From NCBI GenBank assembly GCA_030427245.1, contig JAUHXA010000027.1:24761-88760 (forward strand): a stretch of DNA of 64,000 nucleotides. The letters run 5' to 3'. Below the pieces are notes generated by a model. It was not told the DNA's origin. It saw nothing but the letters and a program-made list of their open reading frames with translations, and did no database searches. Source of the stretch: Bacteroidia bacterium. Lineage in GTDB: Bacteria > Bacteroidota > Bacteroidia > Chitinophagales > UBA2359. Shown piece by piece: positions 1-7,890 of the stretch (position 1 is the first letter of the stretch; the number at the start of each line of letters is the position of its first letter). The position numbers and the translations under genes are program-made.

Positions 1-1783
1 TGGCATCTCCATTACCTGTGATGTGCATTGCACCCCCATTTCCAGGATTAGCTACTGCGGGAGCAACCCCTGCATTGTTACCCTCCATAAATATAAAAAC
101 CAATTCGGTCAAGGTGCCAGCTGTTGCTTCTACGCCTCCTCCTGCACGATTGGCAGTATTAAATGAAATATTACCAAAATTCATAACTCTTACTATACCA
201 CCTGCATCGTTGAAAATTCCGCCTCCACTACCTGATGTTCCATCAGCTACATTGTTGGTAATATCTACGGGTACATTGACCCCTATGTTTACTGTTCCTC
301 CAGCATTGAAGATTCCGCCTCCGCCATTGGTTGCATCATCTCCACTTGCAATATTGCTGTCAATATCTGTGGCATCAATATCCATTGTACCTATTCCATT
401 CCACAATCCACCGCCTTCGGAGGCAGCTGTGTTTCCATTAACGAAACAATTTGTAATTGTAGCACTGCCAAAACCTGTGATGTGCATTCCGCCTCCGTTT
501 CCAGGATTGGCTATTGCAGGAGCAACTCCTACATTGTTGTTATTTAGAAATACATCGTTTAAATTGTTATCCGCCCCTACTGAAGCTTCAATTCCTCCAC
601 CTGCACGATTGGCAGTATTGAATATGATGTCGCAAAAAGTCGCATTTAATAGTCCTCCATCGTTGAATACTCCGCCGCCACTACCAGCACTACCATCAGC
701 AACGTTGTCGGAGATAATTGTTAAATTGTTTCCTAAAATGTCGACTATACCTCCTGCATTGAAGATACCACCTCCACCATTATCGGCTGCATCTCCACTT
801 GCGGTATTGCCACTAATGGTTGTACCGTCAATCTCCATGAGACCTGTACCATTCCACAATCCGCCACCTTCTGAGGCAGCTACATTGTTATTGACCACAC
901 CATTTTCGATTACAGCATCACCCGCACCTGTGATGTGCAAACCCCCACCATTTCCTGGGGCTGCTATTGCATCAGGGGCAACGCCAGCATTATTTCCATT
1001 GAGTCTGAAATTGTCTAGAATAGTAATAGTGCCATCTCTTGATTCGATTCCCCCGCCTGCACGGTTGGCAACATTGTTATTGATTCGGCTGTCTCCATCT
1101 ACCAATAAACCTCCATCATTGAAGATTCCACCACCGCTACCAGATGCTCCATCGGCAGTGTTGTTGTTGATTCTGGAATCTGAGGTAATCGTAACAATTG
1201 CGTCATCGTTATAGATTCCTCCACCGCCGTCGCCACTTGCAGTATTGCCAGTTATTCGGGTATCAGAAATGAAGAGGTCAGCATTGGTCCAAATTCCGCC
1301 GCCATTCATATCCGCACTACTGCCTCTGATTTGAGAGCCAGAGATATTAACTGGCGTGTCCATAATAAAAATGGCACCACCACTCATCGTAGTTGCACCA
1401 TTTCTAAGTCTAATATCGTTGATATTTAAGACTGCGGTTGCATCACCTGATACATTGAAGATACGGCTGGAATTGGTACCATTGACAATCGTGTTGGTAA
1501 AGCCATTTCCTGTAATGGTTAAATCCTCTCCTGCTGCTAGGTTAATAAGGATTTCTCCACCAGTAAGGCTGATTGTGTTGCCATTTGTACTTGCAGCAAA
1601 CTCAATGACATCAGATGCATCTGCATTTGCTAAGGCATCGGCTACGGCTTCTCGAAGGGTAAGCCCTCCTGTTCCGTCATCGGTAGTACTATCTACCGTA
1701 AAAAGAGCTGCCGATAAGGACAGTGTACTGAAAGTTAACACCAATGCCAACATAAAATTTTTGAATATAAATCTCCGATTCAT
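1..1783 (-). CDS. Secreted parallel beta-helix repeat protein, 3' part cut by window edge
   Basis: About 594 codons are in the window and the gene runs off the left edge. Translation from ATG at 1783 gives a signal peptide ending near LSLSA, then a CSLREA-like start (TVDSTTDDGTGGLTLREAV), then many short turns of the type NNxA..GGGI(F/W/Y)N, typical of right-handed beta-helix surface proteins. The turns are organised in a larger repeat of about 151-153 residues: the GNGG(G/A)(M/L)HITG segment recurs with its DNA anchor at 21, 480 and 933. In known relatives such proteins are exported and often carry a C-terminal T9SS domain, which would lie outside this window. The long plus-strand open frames here are shadows of this repeat. 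No enzyme active site is visible; an adhesin or surface role is inference. Confidence 0.85.
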   Translation of the reverse strand, partial: MNRRFIFKNFMLALVLTFSTLSLSAALFTVDSTTDDGTGGLTLREAVADALANADASDVIEFAASTNGNTISLTGGEILINLAAGEDLTITGNGFTNTIVNGTNSSRIFNVSGDATAVLNINDIRLRNGATTMSGGAIFIMDTPVNISGSQIRGSSADMNGGGIWTNADLFISDTRITGNTASGDGGGGIYNDDAIVTITSDSRINNNTADGASGSGGGIFNDGGLLVDGDSRINNNVANRAGGGIESRDGTITILDNFRLNGNNAGVAPDAIAAPGNGGGLHITGAGDAVIENGVVNNNVAASEGGGLWNGTGLMEIDGTTISGNTASGDAADNGGGGIFNAGGIVDILGNNLTIISDNVADGSAGSGGGVFNDGGLLNATFCDIIFNTANRAGGGIEASVGADNNLNDVFLNNNNVGVAPAIANPGNGGGMHITGFGSATITNCFVNGNTAASEGGGLWNGIGTMDIDATDIDSNIASGDDATNGGGGIFNAGGTVNIGVNVPVDITNNVADGTSGSGGGIFNDAGGIVRVMNFGNISFNTANRAGGGVEATAGTLTELVFIFMEGNNAGVAPAVANPGNGGAMHITGNGDA

Positions 1784-2053
1784 ACATTGTAAGTTTATAG
1801 GTTAAATAAAAAGAATTGTTAAACTAATTCAATTGACTAGCTCTAATTAAGACCTACGAAATTATTTGGCAATTGGATTTTCGATGTAAAAAAAAGAAAA
1901 TTTATACTATCTGTCAAATGAAAGTATAATAGCGATTAATATAAAAAGGAGAGTATTTTAAAACAAAAAATTCTGTTGAACATCGAAATACTCAACAGAA
2001 TTACATAACATAATTAATGTTATTAAAATGTAAATTACAAGAAAATAAAAACG

Positions 2054-3295
2054 TTAAAATTTATGTGTCACGAGTCCGCTTCTCAATTTGGGTTCAAACC
2101 AAGTACTTTTTGGGGGCATGACATTACCAGAATTGGCTACGTTGATAAGTTGTTGAATACTGACTGGATAAATGGAAAAAGCCACTCTCATTTCACCGCT
2201 ATTCACTCTTTTTTCTAATTCTTTTAAACCTCGAATTCCACCTACAAAATCAATTCTATCATCGGTTCGTTGGTCTGTAATACCCAAGATTGGAGCAATG
2301 AGATTGTTGGAAAGCACTGCAATATCTAAAGATTCAATTGGGTCTGTGGTATTATAAGTTCCTTTTTTTGCAGTCAATTTGTACCACTCTCCTTCCAAGA
2401 ACATTCCAAAAATATAGTGCTGTGCAGGTTTGACCTGCGCTAAACCATATTCTTCTACTTCAAATTTATGCGATACTTTTTGAAGAAATTCATCTGTACT
2501 CAAGCCATTTAGATCTTTCACTACCCGATTGTAGTCTATGATTTGGAGTTGGTTGTCGGGAAACAAAACAGATAGAAAGTAATTGTAGCCTTCTTTGCCA
2601 GTGTGATTTTCATTTTCTTCTTTAAGCTTCAAGCCTACTTTGGTGGAGGAAGCTGCTCGATGGTGTCCGTCTGCTATATAAATTGCTTCTACTTCGGAAT
2701 CGAATAAATCTACCAATGTCTGAATAATACTCACATCGTCAATGACCCATAGAGTGTGTTGGATGCCATCGTCTGCGGTAAAGTCGTATTCGGGGGCTTG
2801 TTTTTGGGTGACTTGATTGATAACTGCATCTATGACATTGATTTGTGGATATGCCATCAATACAGGACCTGAATGAATCTTGGTTGTTGAGATGTGATTG
2901 ATACGGTCTTGTTCTTTGCTTGGCCGAGTGAACTCGTGTTTTTTGATGACATCATTCTGATAGTCCTCAATGCTCGTACAGGTCATTAAACCGACTTGTT
3001 GCCTACCGTTCATGGTTTGGGCATATACGTAGAGACAGTTTGCTACATCTTGCTTCAATACTCCTTCTTTTACGAACTGCTCAAAGTTCTTTTTTGCTTT
3101 TTTATAGACCTTTTTATCATAGGGATTTTCTACGTCTGGTAAGTCTATTTCTGCACGAATAATGTGCAAGTAAGAATAAGGATTGGATTCTGCCAGCGCC
3201 TCTTGTCGGTTGAGTACATCGTAGGGGCGAGATGCGACTTTTGCAGCCAACTCTTTTGTTGGTCTATATCCCCTGAATGCTTTAATTGTTGCCAT
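2054..3295 (-). CDS. DUF1015 family protein
   Basis: 413 residues from the ATG at 3295 (MATIKAFRGYRP); an in-frame ATG three codons upstream is less likely because family members begin at this point. The whole chain resembles DUF1015, a conserved cytosolic family of unknown function, including the ADGHHRAAS motif at residues 208-216. GHHR also occurs in ParB/SerK-like folds, so nucleotide or phosphate binding is possible but not shown. A TACCTTTG -7 element lies upstream (3321-3328, minus strand). It is a single gene with its own promoter; it is separated from the left-hand gene by about 270 bp and from the downstream-facing DUF1028 gene by about 100 bp. Confidence 0.85.
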   Translation of the reverse strand: MATIKAFRGYRPTKELAAKVASRPYDVLNRQEALAESNPYSYLHIIRAEIDLPDVENPYDKKVYKKAKKNFEQFVKEGVLKQDVANCLYVYAQTMNGRQQVGLMTCTSIEDYQNDVIKKHEFTRPSKEQDRINHISTTKIHSGPVLMAYPQINVIDAVINQVTQKQAPEYDFTADDGIQHTLWVIDDVSIIQTLVDLFDSEVEAIYIADGHHRAASSTKVGLKLKEENENHTGKEGYNYFLSVLFPDNQLQIIDYNRVVKDLNGLSTDEFLQKVSHKFEVEEYGLAQVKPAQHYIFGMFLEGEWYKLTAKKGTYNTTDPIESLDIAVLSNNLIAPILGITDQRTDDRIDFVGGIRGLKELEKRVNSGEMRVAFSIYPVSIQQLINVANSGNVMPPKSTWFEPKLRSGLVTHKF

Positions 3296-3320
3296 AAATA
3301 ACATTATTTTATTATAGATG

Positions 3321-3328
3321 CAAAGGTA
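3321..3328 (-). promoter_or_regulatory. -7 promoter element for the DUF1015 gene
   Basis: The minus strand reads TACCTTTG, a match to the Bacteroidota -7 consensus TAnnTTTG, about 26 bp upstream of the ATG at 3295. No clear TTTG -33 box is visible, so it is a candidate only. Confidence 0.4.
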
Positions 3329-3393
3329 GGAAATTATTTTGTTGAATAGTCATGGGTTGATTAGTGCATGGTCAGTGTTTTCTCCATACGAGA

Positions 3394-4422
3394 TTATTTT
3401 TCAACTAAAAAATCCCCCTTCGCCACCAATTTGTCCTGTTGCCATACTTGATATAGATATACACCACTCTTACCTTTCAATTGTTTTGGGGTCAATCGAG
3501 TATCATTGGCATTGTAGTAAAATTTTTGAATTTCGATGCCCGAGACATCAAATATTTGGATGATGTAAGGAGCGATCTTATTGGCGTTTACTATTTCAAG
3601 AACGGATTCATTGGTAATGGGATTTGGGTGAATATTGATTTGGACTTGGTCAGATAAGTTTAATTCTGGTACATTCGTGGGATTGAGCCATTCATTGAAC
3701 TCAGTTTGCAATACATCAATGGGTTCTTCTCCGAAATCGGTAATTGGTACAACGAGGTCCAAATAGTAGTTTTCTTCTGTATCTTCAGGTTTGGCAACTC
3801 GAATAAAAGCCGAGCGTGAAGAAACGCCTTCTTCCAAACAACGGGTATCTGCTCCTGATACGTTTGCGCCTTGAAGGGCTGCCATTAATTTTTCTGCCAA
3901 GCTACCTTCTGCTTGAAGGAATCTTACTTCCATCGAATCCAATATCTCTGGTCCTAATAAGATATTACCTTGTATGGCATAGTTGTCACCCAATTTGTGT
4001 CCTTTGTAAGGACTGGTAAGAGAGCCTGTATAGGCAGAAGTTCTGGCTTGACCATTTTCGTCAAAATCAACAATTCCGTATTGCCTAATGCGTCGGTTGT
4101 CTTCTGCATCGTTATTGATTAGCCAAGATCTGACTTCATCAGCGGACATTCCTTCCAACAATCGGTTACCCGCATTTTCTTGATTTATGGGATTCCAAAG
4201 GGCTTGCGTATTGATGGCCCCTCGTCCTGGATATAGTTTACCGATAATCGAAACACCTCCATCTATTTGGTTCTCGTCCAAACAGGACGCACCCGCACTA
4301 CCGACTTCGCCTGTTTCGGTGTCAACGGCTACTATGGAGAAGGTATCTTGGGCGAAAAGGATTGAAGTAGAAAAAAGAAATAAGATGATTGAAACGAGTA
4401 GAAATGGTTGATAAAGTTTCAT
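3394..4422 (-). CDS. Secreted DUF1028 protein with T9SS type A sorting domain
   Basis: 342 residues from ATG at 4422; an ATG 12 codons upstream would only lengthen the signal peptide (KLYQPFLLVSIILFLFSTSILFA, cut before QD). Residues about 22-250 match DUF1028 (SIVAVDTETGEVGSAGASC start, a family related to Ntn-hydrolase folds). The C-terminus, after INIHPNPITNES, is a T9SS type A sorting domain ending in GVYLYQVW..GDFLVEK. The protein is thus expected outside the cell or on its surface. DUF1028 has no settled function; hydrolase activity is inference. Start choice rests on signal-peptide geometry. A possible -7 element (TATTTTTG, minus strand, 4444-4451) lies 22 bp upstream of the start. Confidence 0.85.
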   Translation of the reverse strand: MKLYQPFLLVSIILFLFSTSILFAQDTFSIVAVDTETGEVGSAGASCLDENQIDGGVSIIGKLYPGRGAINTQALWNPINQENAGNRLLEGMSADEVRSWLINNDAEDNRRIRQYGIVDFDENGQARTSAYTGSLTSPYKGHKLGDNYAIQGNILLGPEILDSMEVRFLQAEGSLAEKLMAALQGANVSGADTRCLEEGVSSRSAFIRVAKPEDTEENYYLDLVVPITDFGEEPIDVLQTEFNEWLNPTNVPELNLSDQVQINIHPNPITNESVLEIVNANKIAPYIIQIFDVSGIEIQKFYYNANDTRLTPKQLKGKSGVYLYQVWQQDKLVAKGDFLVEK

Positions 4423-4493
4423 TGAAAAAATGATTAGAATGAACAAAAATAAAGTCAAGGTAAAATACTTTTTCTTCTACTTCCTTTTCTTAG

Positions 4494-4919
4494 TTATTGC
4501 ACCAATTCGGCATCTTCCAATACATAAATCAGTCCATTGGGCGTTTGAGAGAGTACCAACATTCCTTTGAATTTTCGAGCATCATCCATCTGGAATCGTT
4601 GTCCTTTTTGAGCCAATCGAAGTTCTACAATAGATTCTGGACCAGCATTTCCACAGAAGAAACAGGAGCTATAGGGAAAAGCAGAAAGTACATAATAGTC
4701 TCCGTCTACATCTACGGGAATCATAAACCCTTCGACCATGACCGTTTGAAAATTATAGGATTGCAGTTCTTTGCTAAAAATCGGCACATTTTCTCCCATT
4801 TCGTCTTCTTCAAATTGGACGTTCATTAGTTGTTTCCAAGTTAGTTCAGTGGGCATTTGAGCCATTGTATTGAAGCTAAAGAACAAGAAAAAAGCAATAA
4901 AAATCAACAATTTATTCAT
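4494..4919 (-). CDS. Secreted DUF3299-like protein, last gene of the His-rich ABC transporter operon
   Basis: 141 residues from ATG at 4919, chosen because it gives a clean signal peptide (MNKLLIFIAFFLFFSFNTMA, cut before Q). The mature part (WKQLMNVQF..., GFMIP, YVLSAFPYSSCFFCG, GLIYVLEDAELV) looks like DUF3299. The CFFCG cysteine pair could bind metal or form a disulfide. The same frame is open upstream to an ATG at 5165 that overlaps the permease stop, which would add 82 charged Lys/Glu-rich residues; I cannot decide whether that extension is translated. From memory, a zinc-responsive operon of Pseudomonas aeruginosa (PA4063-PA4066) also combines a His-rich protein, an ABC ATPase, a permease and a small exported protein, so a role in metal (zinc) handling is plausible but inferred. 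Confidence 0.75.
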   Translation of the reverse strand: MNKLLIFIAFFLFFSFNTMAQMPTELTWKQLMNVQFEEDEMGENVPIFSKELQSYNFQTVMVEGFMIPVDVDGDYYVLSAFPYSSCFFCGNAGPESIVELRLAQKGQRFQMDDARKFKGMLVLSQTPNGLIYVLEDAELVQ

Positions 4920-5157
4920 TTTATTATTTTTGTTTTGTTTTCTATTTTCGATTAAAAATTTTTTAATGTTATTTTCTTCTACTGACTCTACGTGTCTGGT
5001 TTTCTTTTCATCGTCCAGCGCTTTTTCCTTTCTTGATTCTCCTTGTTGATGCCATTTATGACTTTTATAGATTAGTTCTTTGCTCAAAGCCTTGAGTGTA
5101 TCGCTATCTGCAACCAAACCTTTGCCTTCTTGTCTTAACTCAACGCTTGTTTTCTCC

Positions 5158-6618
5158 TCACGCATTTGCCAATGTTTTTGATATATTCATGTTAAAGGCT
5201 TGAAGGGCTGGTAAAATAGCAGCTACTATTCCTATGCAAATTGTAGCAACAAATAAAGCACCTTCTTGTGGTAAAAATTGCCATGCCTCCAAACCGTAAT
5301 GATAGCTGCTTTCCATCAAACCTGATAAAAAATACAAACCTAACCTACTTATCAACATTCCTAAGACAAAGCCAAGTATAGAAAGGATTAATCCTTCCAT
5401 CAAGACCAACAAAAACAATTTGGTTCGAGAAGCCCCCATAGACCGCATTAATGCCATCTCGTATTTTCTTTCTTTAAGTGAATTGAATAAAGATACAAAT
5501 ACACTGATACCAGAAATAAGAATAATGAAAAAAGCTATGGCTCGAAGTGTATCCATCCCAACACCCATGAGGGTAAATAAGCGATTGACTTCAATAGCAG
5601 GGACAGCGGCTTGCATAGATGTATTTTCATTGACCATTCTCGGAACGGTCATTACTCCCATTTTGCTTTTGAATTTGACTAACATGGCGGTTATCTGCTT
5701 TCCTTCTGAATTCTTGGCATTGGGAACAAGTGTGTTTGTTTTTGTGCTTGGATTGATAGTTGTATTGGAGTCTTCGTGTTCGAAATGGTCATGTTCTTCT
5801 TCTGAATGGTCGTGTCCTTCGTGCTCTGAATGACTGTGTTCCTTATCCTCTACCATTTTTTCATCCTCTGAATGGTCGTGTCCTTCATGCTCTGAATGAC
5901 TGTGTTCCTTATCCTCCGCCATTTTTTCATCCTCTGAATGGTCGTGTCCTTCGTGCTCTGAATGACTGTGTTCCTTATCCTCCACCTTTTTTTCATCCTC
6001 TGGATGGTCATGTATCGCCCAAACGCTTGTTACATCTGTCAGTAAAAGTTGGTCAATCACCGAATTGCTGTGTTCAAAAATGCCGACAACTTTGTAATCT
6101 GCATGGTCGTGAGCAGGCGCATTTTCTACCAAACCATGTGCGCTGTGAAAACGGTCACCAATTTTCAATCCCAAATTTTTAGCAACAACTGCGCCAGCCG
6201 TTACTTCGTATTCATGCATCCAAAGTTTTCCTTCCTTCAATACTACATTGTAATGTTCTGCATACTCTTTATTAGTTCCTACAATTCGATAACCCTTGTA
6301 GCTGTCCCCATACGCCAAAGGAATGCCTTGCTTTATAATTGGGTTTTTCAACAATGCTTCTGCTTCCTCCAATGGAATATTGCCTGTCGGATTGTCTATG
6401 TGATAGACACTCGACAAAATCAATTGCAAAGGACTACCTTTTGCTCCTACCACCATGTCTATACCACTGATGTTTCTTTTGAACTGTTCGTCTAATTGCT
6501 TGTTCAGAATCAACAACATGGATACCAAAGCGACTCCCAATGTCAACAATAGCAAACTCAAGAAAGTGTTCAAGGGTTTTGCTTTTAAGTTGCTCCAACT
6601 AAGTTTGGTTAGATTCAT
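5158..6618 (-). CDS. ABC transporter permease, FtsX/MacB type, with His-rich tandem repeat
   Basis: 486 residues. It has the FtsX layout: TM helix near residues 18-38, a large extracytoplasmic domain, then three C-terminal TM helices (about 358-380, 402-425, 446-470) around the cytoplasmic LKERKYEMALMRSMGA motif. The unusual part is residues 202-281, with 20 histidines, built from three tandem 22-residue units (207-228, 229-250, 251-272) of the pattern EDEKM.EDKEHSHSEHEGHDHS with only two substitutions. Such His/Asp/Glu loops are typical of zinc or other divalent-metal binding. It should pair with the ATPase encoded just upstream on the same strand (74-bp gap). The TGA stop overlaps an in-frame ATG of the next open frame, suggesting coupling with the DUF3299 gene. 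Substrate is unknown; zinc is inference. Confidence 0.85.
   Translation of the reverse strand: MNLTKLSWSNLKAKPLNTFLSLLLLTLGVALVSMLLILNKQLDEQFKRNISGIDMVVGAKGSPLQLILSSVYHIDNPTGNIPLEEAEALLKNPIIKQGIPLAYGDSYKGYRIVGTNKEYAEHYNVVLKEGKLWMHEYEVTAGAVVAKNLGLKIGDRFHSAHGLVENAPAHDHADYKVVGIFEHSNSVIDQLLLTDVTSVWAIHDHPEDEKKVEDKEHSHSEHEGHDHSEDEKMAEDKEHSHSEHEGHDHSEDEKMVEDKEHSHSEHEGHDHSEEEHDHFEHEDSNTTINPSTKTNTLVPNAKNSEGKQITAMLVKFKSKMGVMTVPRMVNENTSMQAAVPAIEVNRLFTLMGVGMDTLRAIAFFIILISGISVFVSLFNSLKERKYEMALMRSMGASRTKLFLLVLMEGLILSILGFVLGMLISRLGLYFLSGLMESSYHYGLEAWQFLPQEGALFVATICIGIVAAILPALQAFNMNISKTLANA
5803..6000 (-). repeat. Three 66-bp tandem units inside the permease gene
   Basis: Three consecutive 66-bp units encode three nearly identical 22-residue His-rich units of the permease. 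The high DNA identity suggests recent expansion, and copy number may vary between strains. Confidence 0.9.
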
Positions 6619-6692
6619 TGCTATAATTGTGTGATTATCTTTGCTATTTTACTAATAATTTCGCAAACTTATCCTTTCTCCCGTCCCCCATC

Positions 6693-7322
6693 TCATAAGC
6701 TTACAATTCCTCCTCCAAAAACCTCCTTCAATCTTTGGTCATGTGTCACAATCACCAAGCTCGCTTTTGCCTCCAAAGCCTGCTCCTTCAACAACTCTAT
6801 AACTTCAAAACAGTTTGTATCATCCAAAGCTGCTGTGGGTTCATCGGCCAAAATCACATCAGGGCGATTCAACAATGCACGTGCAATTGCCACTCTCTGC
6901 TGCTCACCTTGACTCAATTCGGAAGTCTTGTTGTTCAGCTTACTAACCAAATTCAAACGCTCCAAAAGATGCTTGATTCGGTTTAAATCTTGTGATTCTG
7001 CTGCCAAGTATTGCGCCAACAACAAATTGTCTTTCACATTTAAAGAAGCGACAAAATGAGATTTCTGAAAAACAATGCCAATGTGTTTACCTCGAAATCG
7101 GTCCAATTGTTTGGTGGACAGTTGAGTGATATCGGTATTGCCCACTTCAACTTTGCCTGAAGTAGGTCGCAATAAACCCGCTATCAGATGTAAAAAAGTG
7201 GTTTTGCCTTTGCCTGAATCGCCAATAATTAATAAATGCTCTGACTGAGCCGCTTCAATATCTGGAAATTGAAAGCGATTATGGGCATCGTAGGCAAATT
7301 GAAGGGAAGAAGTTTTTAACAT
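6693..7322 (-). CDS. ABC transporter ATP-binding protein, LolD/MacB type
   Basis: 209 residues, a complete small ABC ATPase: Walker A GDSGKGKTT (34-42), Q-loop VFQKSHF (Q86), signature LSQGEQQR (136-143), Walker B VILADEPT (156-163) and switch histidine in VTHD (H194). Size and sequence fit the LolD/MacB/FtsE group, whose members energise FtsX-type permeases that move no substrate through the membrane themselves but drive extracytoplasmic work. It is the first gene of the minus-strand operon ATPase, permease, DUF3299. Its start lies 11 bp from a perfect palindrome (7334-7350) that is probably an operator. Confidence 0.9.
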   Translation of the reverse strand: MLKTSSLQFAYDAHNRFQFPDIEAAQSEHLLIIGDSGKGKTTFLHLIAGLLRPTSGKVEVGNTDITQLSTKQLDRFRGKHIGIVFQKSHFVASLNVKDNLLLAQYLAAESQDLNRIKHLLERLNLVSKLNNKTSELSQGEQQRVAIARALLNRPDVILADEPTAALDDTNCFEVIELLKEQALEAKASLVIVTHDQRLKEVFGGGIVSL

Positions 7323-7333
7323 GATGAATGCTT

Positions 7334-7350
7334 TTGCAACACTGTTGCAA
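7334..7350. promoter_or_regulatory. Perfect 17-bp palindrome, candidate Zur/Fur-family operator
   Basis: TTGCAACACTGTTGCAA is an exact 8-1-8 inverted repeat between the divergent ATPase and MerC-type genes. Size and placement fit a Fur-family regulator site. It overlaps a possible -33 box of the MerC-type gene and lies in the 5' leader of the ABC operon. That Zur is the regulator is inference from the metal-type genes on both sides. Confidence 0.6.
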
Positions 7351-7386
7351 GTTTAACGTTAAATAATTAACTTTGTGTCAAAGTTA
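7344..7386. promoter_or_regulatory. Mirror-image divergent promoters
   Basis: TAACTTTG (7368-7375, plus) and the same octamer on the minus strand (7386-7379) are separated by three bases, giving a perfect 8-3-8 inverted repeat of two -7 elements. On the plus strand GTTG (7344-7347) stands 20 bp upstream as a near -33 box. The two transcripts would start within the same few bases and overlap. Confidence 0.55.
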
Positions 7387-7440
7387 GCATTTTTTGTAGG
7401 TTGATTTTTAACTCTCATCCATTAAAAACTTCTATTGCAA

Positions 7441-7830
7441 ATGAAAGTAGATACTATTTCAAACAAAGCAGATCTGATAGGTATCATCAGCGCAGTACTT
7501 TGCCTAATTCATTGTCTTGTCCCTCCCATCTTATTTCTCTTTTTTGGACACCTTATCGAACACAATCACAATCATCTATTTAGATGGGATTATTTCTTTC
7601 TCATCATCAGCTCTTATGCTGTTTACCATGCGACTCATCATGCAGTGAATGGTTTTATAAAGGGCATCTTGTGGGTTTCCTTTGCAGTCTTATCCATTGC
7701 TATTGTTTTACACCATATCCCAGTTATGCATTATATTGCTTACCTTGCCTCCTTGGGGTTGATAGGCGGGCATTTGGTAAATCTTAGGAAAATTCAAAAC
7801 TCAAAGGCAAATTCAAACAATACGATGTAA
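7441..7830 (+). CDS. MerC domain membrane protein
   Basis: 129 residues from ATG at 7441. Four hydrophobic helices and the N-terminal CLIHC motif (C21, C25) followed by LVPP mark the MerC family of small inner-membrane metal-transport proteins. The loop after helix one is His-rich (HLIEHNHNH). In Bacteroidota MerC-domain proteins are often metal-homeostasis genes rather than mercury resistance; nothing else of a mer operon is here. The divergent ABC module and shared operator suggest co-regulation by metal. The last dozen codons (from about KIQNSKANSN) are encoded by an intergenic repeat (7784-7860), so the natural tail may have been replaced. Confidence 0.8.
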   Translation: MKVDTISNKADLIGIISAVLCLIHCLVPPILFLFFGHLIEHNHNHLFRWDYFFLIISSYAVYHATHHAVNGFIKGILWVSFAVLSIAIVLHHIPVMHYIAYLASLGLIGGHLVNLRKIQNSKANSNNTM

Positions 7831-7860
7831 ACGAGCAAATTATATTTTAGTTTGCCTAAA
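7784..7860. repeat. Small dispersed element with TTTGCCTAAA-type ends, copy 1
   Basis: This 77-bp stretch begins TTAGGAAAATTCAAA and ends TTTGCCTAAA. It shares ATTCAAACAATAC, TGTAA, CGAG and TATTTTAGTTTGCCT in the same order with 13091-13220. It covers the 3' end of the MerC-type gene and one possible start of the following glycosyltransferase. Confidence 0.65.
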
Positions 7861-7890
7861 AGTTCAACGATTCAGCAATACAACAATTCA

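Noticed and set aside
18..1214. Long plus-strand open frame rich in Pro and Pro-Pro-Pro repeats
   Set aside because: It is the shadow of the minus-strand beta-helix repeats, which give a signal peptide and well-formed helix turns; plus frame has no family sense.
5760..6182. Plus-strand frame with repeated NGRVLHALNDCVPYP
   Set aside because: Mirror of the His-rich tandem repeat of the permease on the minus strand.
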